Assembly (NCBI GenBank): GCA_027943245.1
Contig: JANDJZ010000011.1
Coordinates: 124,001-188,000 of the forward strand
Length of the DNA: 64,000 nucleotides
Origin: Acanthamoeba sp. SK_2022b
Lineage: Eukaryota > Discosea > Longamoebia > Acanthamoebidae
Reading direction: 5' to 3'
Shown in pieces: positions 60,200 through 64,000 of the stretch; positions within the stretch are counted from its first letter, which is position 1, and every line of letters begins with the position of its first letter. Below the pieces are notes generated by a model that was not told where the DNA came from, did not search any database, and worked only from the letters and a program-made list of their open reading frames with translations. The translations under genes were made by a program, and so were the position numbers.

Positions 60200-61923
60200 A
60201 TGGCACACGTCACGCAAGCAGACGGCGAAGTTGTGGTGGAGCGACGCGACCAGCCCAAGTCACTCGTCGACGTTTTCACTGTACCCACATTCCTCCTGCA
60301 CCTCGCTCATGTGCGACGTCGGCTCATCCTTCTCTCTCTCTCTCTACAGGGCTTTGAGGCGAGCCACTCCGTGTTCCCCCTGGCGGACAGGAACGAGGTG
60401 GTGGCCCTATCGCCCGACTCCTCCGTAGCCCACGCCTTTCGGGTACCTCTCCTCTCCTCTCAGCCATTTCTTCCTGCACCTCCCTCACACTTGGCCTCAC
60501 GCTCCAGACGTTGGCAAAAGAGAAGCTCCTTTCGGCACCTGTTGTAGATTGCACGGGCACGGTACTGGGTAACTGAACGACCAACCCTCCCTCCGCCCTA
60601 CTCAGTGCTCGCCACCGTTTACTCACCGCCTGAGGCGCGCCATGGTGTGAATGCCTCGTCCCGGACAGGAGTGGTGAGCGTGCTGCACTTTGTGTCCTAC
60701 TTCGTCCGCCACTTCTCTGCGGAGGAGCTGCAGGGCGATGACTTTGATGCGCTGGTGGCGAAGAAGGACCACCTCTTTGGCAAGCGCATTCGGGATATAC
60801 CCGGTGCGCCCTCTCAGCCCTCTCGCATCTCAAGTCTCGGTGAAAGAGAGCGCACCCCCTCCCTCCCTCTTACACTTATCTTTTCTTCCATGGGCGCACG
60901 AACACGAAGCAGACCTGCAGGCATGGGATAAGGCGCACACCATCAAGGAGTACCAGACGGCCATCGATGCGGTCAACCTCATGATCGACGACGACGGTGA
61001 GAGCCACCTCGCCCTCAACGACAGCGCGGAGTTATTGACATGTGAGTGTGTCAACCAACAGATCCGGCCCGCAGGGTGCTGGTGGTGGACGACAACAACA
61101 AGCTGGTCACTGTGATCTCTCAGTCGCGCATGCTGCAGGTCGTATCGGGCGTCCTCGATAGCCTGCCCGACCCGGCCAATCGCACTCTGCAAGAACGGAA
61201 CCTGCACAGGAAGGAGGTCCTCATTCTCTTTCCTTAAGTGTCCTCCGCTCCTTCTCGACCGACGTGCCTTACTCAACTGCTGGCCAACGGCAGGTAGTGC
61301 GCGTCGGACTGGACCAGCCTGCCGCGGACGCGTTCCGCCTGATGCGAGAAAGGGTAAGGCCGATCCCTTTAGTTCGCCTAGCTCTCGTATCCTCTGTCTC
61401 CTCTATCATTCTCACGCACTCGATCGGGAGAACAGAAAGTGAGCGGCGTGGGCGTGGTCGACCAAGAGCAAAAGCTGATAGGCGTCATCAGCGCGTCCGA
61501 CATGAAGGTAAAACAGCGTTATCAAACGGCTTGCTGGCTAGCAGACGCACCTTTCACCTCACTTTCGTCCAACAGCTGTTAGGGTTCGATCTGGGCTACC
61601 TGCGCCTGCTCGGCAAGAGCGCTCGAGACTACCTCGCCGCCTTGCGCGGCTCCATCGAAGAGGTACCTTCGCCTACTTGTTTTTGCGTTATTTGTTTTGC
61701 TTTATTCGTGTTGCTGTCTCACCTCTCTCTTCTCTCGACTTTCTCACAGTCTCGGAGAGACGTGTGCACGTGCGACGTCAACTCCAGCATCAGCCACGCC
61801 GTCAAGCTGCTGATCGCGCGCCGCGTCCACCGGCTGTTCGTCGTCGACGACCAGCGCAGGCTGGTGAGTGTCGTATCCATCCGCGACATCCTCAAGACCC
61901 TCCTCAACCCCTTCGAGACCTGA
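60200..61923 (+). CDS. Four-CBS-domain protein, AMPK-gamma/SNF4-like
   Basis: AMPK gamma subunits bind AMP/ATP in paired CBS modules and regulate the kinase. Start ATG at 60200. CBS1: HSVFPLADRNEVVALSPDSS ... TLAKEKLLSAPVVD ... GVVSVLHFVSYFV. CBS2: HLALNDSAELLT ... RRVLVVDDNNKLVTVISQSRML. CBS3: VVRVGLDQPAADAFRLMRE ... VSGVGVVDQEQKLIGVISASDM. CBS4: RDVCTCDVNSSISHAVKLLI ... HRLFVVDDQRRLVSVVSIRDIL. The Asp-x-x-Ser-x-Arg-type nucleotide contact is seen at the ends of CBS3 and CBS4 (SASDM, SIRD). Stop 61921-61923. Eight or so short introns. No carbohydrate-binding module, so gamma-only rather than plant beta-gamma type. Confidence 0.82.
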
Positions 61924-61970
61924 AGCCTCTACACAATAAATACTTTCCTCTATTCACAAACACACGCGTC

Positions 61971-63911
61971 TCACGATGTGGTGCGGGACTTGAGGGCGAC
62001 GGCTGTGGAGAGGCCGTAGTGATCGGAGAGCTGGGTGATGGGGAGCCCGCCCAGCTTGCGCGGGTCAAAGAAGAACGGCTCCACCTGGGCCTCCATCACC
62101 TCTAGCTCCTCCTCTTCGCCCACCTCCTCTACTCCCTTGGGCTTGGCCGCCGGGTCGACGTGCTTGAAGTGGATCACGTAGTCCAGGCACGAACGCGACA
62201 GCATGTCCGTCACCGGATCGGTGAGCGCCGTTTCGCGGGGACTGCGACAGAGGCAACGAGGCGGGGTTACGCGTGAGTAGAGCACGCCCATGTACATAGA
62301 AAGTAGAGGGAGGGCATACGCAAGACGGCCGTCGGCCTGCACCCTGACGTCGCCGATCGTGACTGGATTGACGCCCTTGTTGGCCTCGCGGACCAGGTCC
62401 GTGCAGATCAGTTGCGGCTTTGGCTCTTCCGGTTCACACTCCTTGGCCTTGCACCCTGGTCGCGCTATTCCGGCGCACACACGCACGACAGCTCAGCACA
62501 CAACGGTCCCAGCAATGAAAAGCCGACACAAGACTCTCCCTCCCTACCATTGTTGTGGCGATCTTGACTGACTGCCTCCTTCGCCGACCTGACCATCGGT
62601 TTGCCCTGAACTGAACGCCTGAAGGTGTCCATCATTACCTTGTACTCCTCGCTGTCCTTATCCTCCTCTCCCTTGTAGTAGCAGTCTCGGTGAGCAGTGG
62701 ACCAGTGAGCCACAAGGACACACGCACGCACAAACACACCACACACAGACACACACAGGGGGAAAGAGTGGGCGGAGGGAGGGAGTACCCAGAGGCCCCA
62801 CTTGTCTCTCTTGGCCATTCGAGACTCGTCATCGTGAGCCCTGCCATCAACGTTGAGGTCACCCATCACGATCACCTCGCCCTTGAGCGGGTCGTCGCGC
62901 CACACATCGTGGATGAGGTCGCCGATCTCGCGGATCTGGCTCATCCGCGTGGTTGCATTCTTGGCATTGGTGCTGTTGGTGGCATAGTCGGCCTGCGTGT
63001 GGGTCGTGATCACGTGGATGTGAGTTGTCGGGCTGACGTGCACCTTCGCGTATAGCGCCTGCTTCGCCGCCCAACCGTCTATCTGCACGCCTGTCGTGTG
63101 TGTTGGTCAACTTTCTTGTTGTAAGCCCATCTGTGGGAAATGGATCAGCGTATACCATTGGTGTAGATGCGCTTTTGAGTCTCGGTGATGGGATAGCGGC
63201 TGAGAATCAGCAGGCCACCATCGATGAACTTCCTGTAAGAGGGGGAGACCCTGAGCCAACTTCACTCTCACAACACAATACGGCTGCGGACCCGTGAGGC
63301 GGGCGGTCGTCTGGTCGTAGTCGTACCTGGAGGACAGGGGAGGCGCGGCGTTGTTGGTGTACCAGTGGAAGCCGAGCGCCTGGGCCTCCTTGAGGAGCTT
63401 GCCGAGGCGGAAGTTCCAGAACCAGAACACCTCCTGGAGAGCGACGATGTCGTAGTGCGGCAGGACGTGACGCACGAGCAACTCGAGCCGCTCATTCTTG
63501 AAGTCGTCGCCGTTGTAGTTGATGAAGGGCGGTCGCAGCAGCATGTTGATGGTCATCAGCCTTATGGTGCGCTCCCCCTCGTCTCCACCTGAACGAGTTC
63601 CGTGGTCAGCCCAGCCCCCAGCTGTTGTGGGAAAGAGGGAAGCGCGTACGGGCAGCCTTCAGGTCGCTCCAAAGAGGAAGGCTGGCGACGTCCTGGGGCG
63701 GGCAGAGGCGGTGGGTGCCGTTGAAGCGTTCGAAGAGGAGAAACAAGGTGCAGGCCAGGAGGAGGCTGCACGCGCAGAGGAGGCCGGGCAGCTTGAGCAC
63801 CACGGCCTCGGGCAAGGGGGCAGCCCACTCGTGCTTGCGTAGGTCGAGCGAGTAGAACACCAGCGCGAGCACCACGCAGAAGGTGGTGATAGGGGCCCGT
63901 TTTACATTCAT
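61971..63911 (-). CDS. Neutral sphingomyelinase, SMPD2-like, membrane-bound endonuclease/exonuclease/phosphatase fold
   Basis: Hydrolyses sphingomyelin to ceramide and phosphocholine. Start ATG at 63911. Two N-terminal hydrophobic helices (ITTFCVVLALVFYSLDL and VVLKLPGLLCACSLLLACTLFLLF) suggest a membrane anchor. The catalytic domain has the family signatures: RLMTINMLLRP, HYDIVALQEVFWF (metal Glu), IDGGLLILSRYPI, VITTHTQADY, GEVIVMGDLNVDG (Asp-x-Asn), SCLDYVIHF and QLSDHYGLSTAVAL (catalytic His). A Lys/Glu/Asp-rich insertion is present near 62630-62690. The C-terminus ends at 61971. Introns near 63635, 63330, 63240, 63110, 62780, 62540 and 62330. The N-terminal rather than C-terminal position of the TM pair is unlike mammalian SMPD2. 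Confidence 0.87.
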
Positions 63912-64000
63912 CGCCAGTGGTGCGGAGCTAAAGATTGAAAATCTGTGCCTGATCAAGCCGCGAGAGTACAGATCAATCTTTGGGTTGTTGGCCCTTGTGT

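Overview
The window is nuclear DNA from a free-living amoeba, most probably Acanthamoeba or a close relative. The evidence is GC-rich exons, many short GT-AG introns (roughly 45-200 bases), dense gene packing with many divergent and convergent pairs, and a mixed gene repertoire: amoebozoan housekeeping genes, a hybrid histidine kinase, an endoglycoceramidase-like glycosidase and a plant-like FG-GAP protein. No viral, plasmid or bacterial operon structure is present. Almost every gene is spliced, so CDS coordinates below span start codon to stop codon with introns included; exon joins were read by eye from splice sites and family alignment.

Layout, left to right. 1-6114 (minus): DOCK-family GEF, cut by the window edge. 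6531-7189 (plus): ATG8. 7652-9493 and 10060-12914 (minus): a GCK-III/Ste20 kinase and a MARK/PAR-1 kinase. 13424-15050 (minus): mitochondrial EF-Tu. 15282-17553 (plus): hnRNP F/H-like four-RRM protein. 17554-22201: a secreted GH5 glycosidase flanked on both sides by AT-rich DNA unlike the rest of the window. 22202-23141 (plus): MAD2. 23345-23818 (minus): elongin-B-like protein. 24100-27376 (plus): large low-complexity protein resembling DUF1765. 27479-30718 (minus): FG-GAP membrane protein. 30789-31866 (plus): tail-anchored MsrB-fold protein without the usual catalytic cysteine. 32312-about 34129 (minus): ankyrin/F-box/Ras-like GTPase fusion. 34484-36492 (plus): class V PLP enzyme. 36554-41178 (minus): ethylene-receptor-like hybrid histidine kinase. 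41784-45499 (plus): TEX2/Nvj2-type SMP lipid-transfer protein with a U6 snRNA gene inside one intron. 45776-47427 (minus): APMAP-like. 47611-48912 (minus): F-box/SPRY. 49472-50002 (minus): Arf1, intronless. 50628-53373 (plus): seven-TM receptor. 53699-53769: tRNA-Gly(CCC). 54000-58597 (plus): tandem pair of FAD oxidoreductase-Rieske genes. 58672-59205 (minus): O6-alkylguanine alkyltransferase-like gene that appears internally shortened. 59426-59971 (minus): histone-fold protein. 60200-61923 (plus): four-CBS AMPK-gamma-like protein. 61971-63911 (minus): neutral sphingomyelinase.

The genes do not form an operon-like system. Loose themes are membrane and small-GTPase signalling (DOCK, Arf, GPCR, hybrid kinase, Ste20/MARK kinases, CBS sensor) and sphingolipid handling (GH5 endoglycoceramidase-like, SMP protein, sphingomyelinase). 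The most notable items are the ethylene-receptor-like kinase with its copper/ethylene ligands intact, the ankyrin-F-box-GTPase fusion, the intron-nested U6 gene, the recurring first exons that hold only the start codon, the MsrB-fold pseudoenzyme, and the gene-converted Rieske tandem pair.
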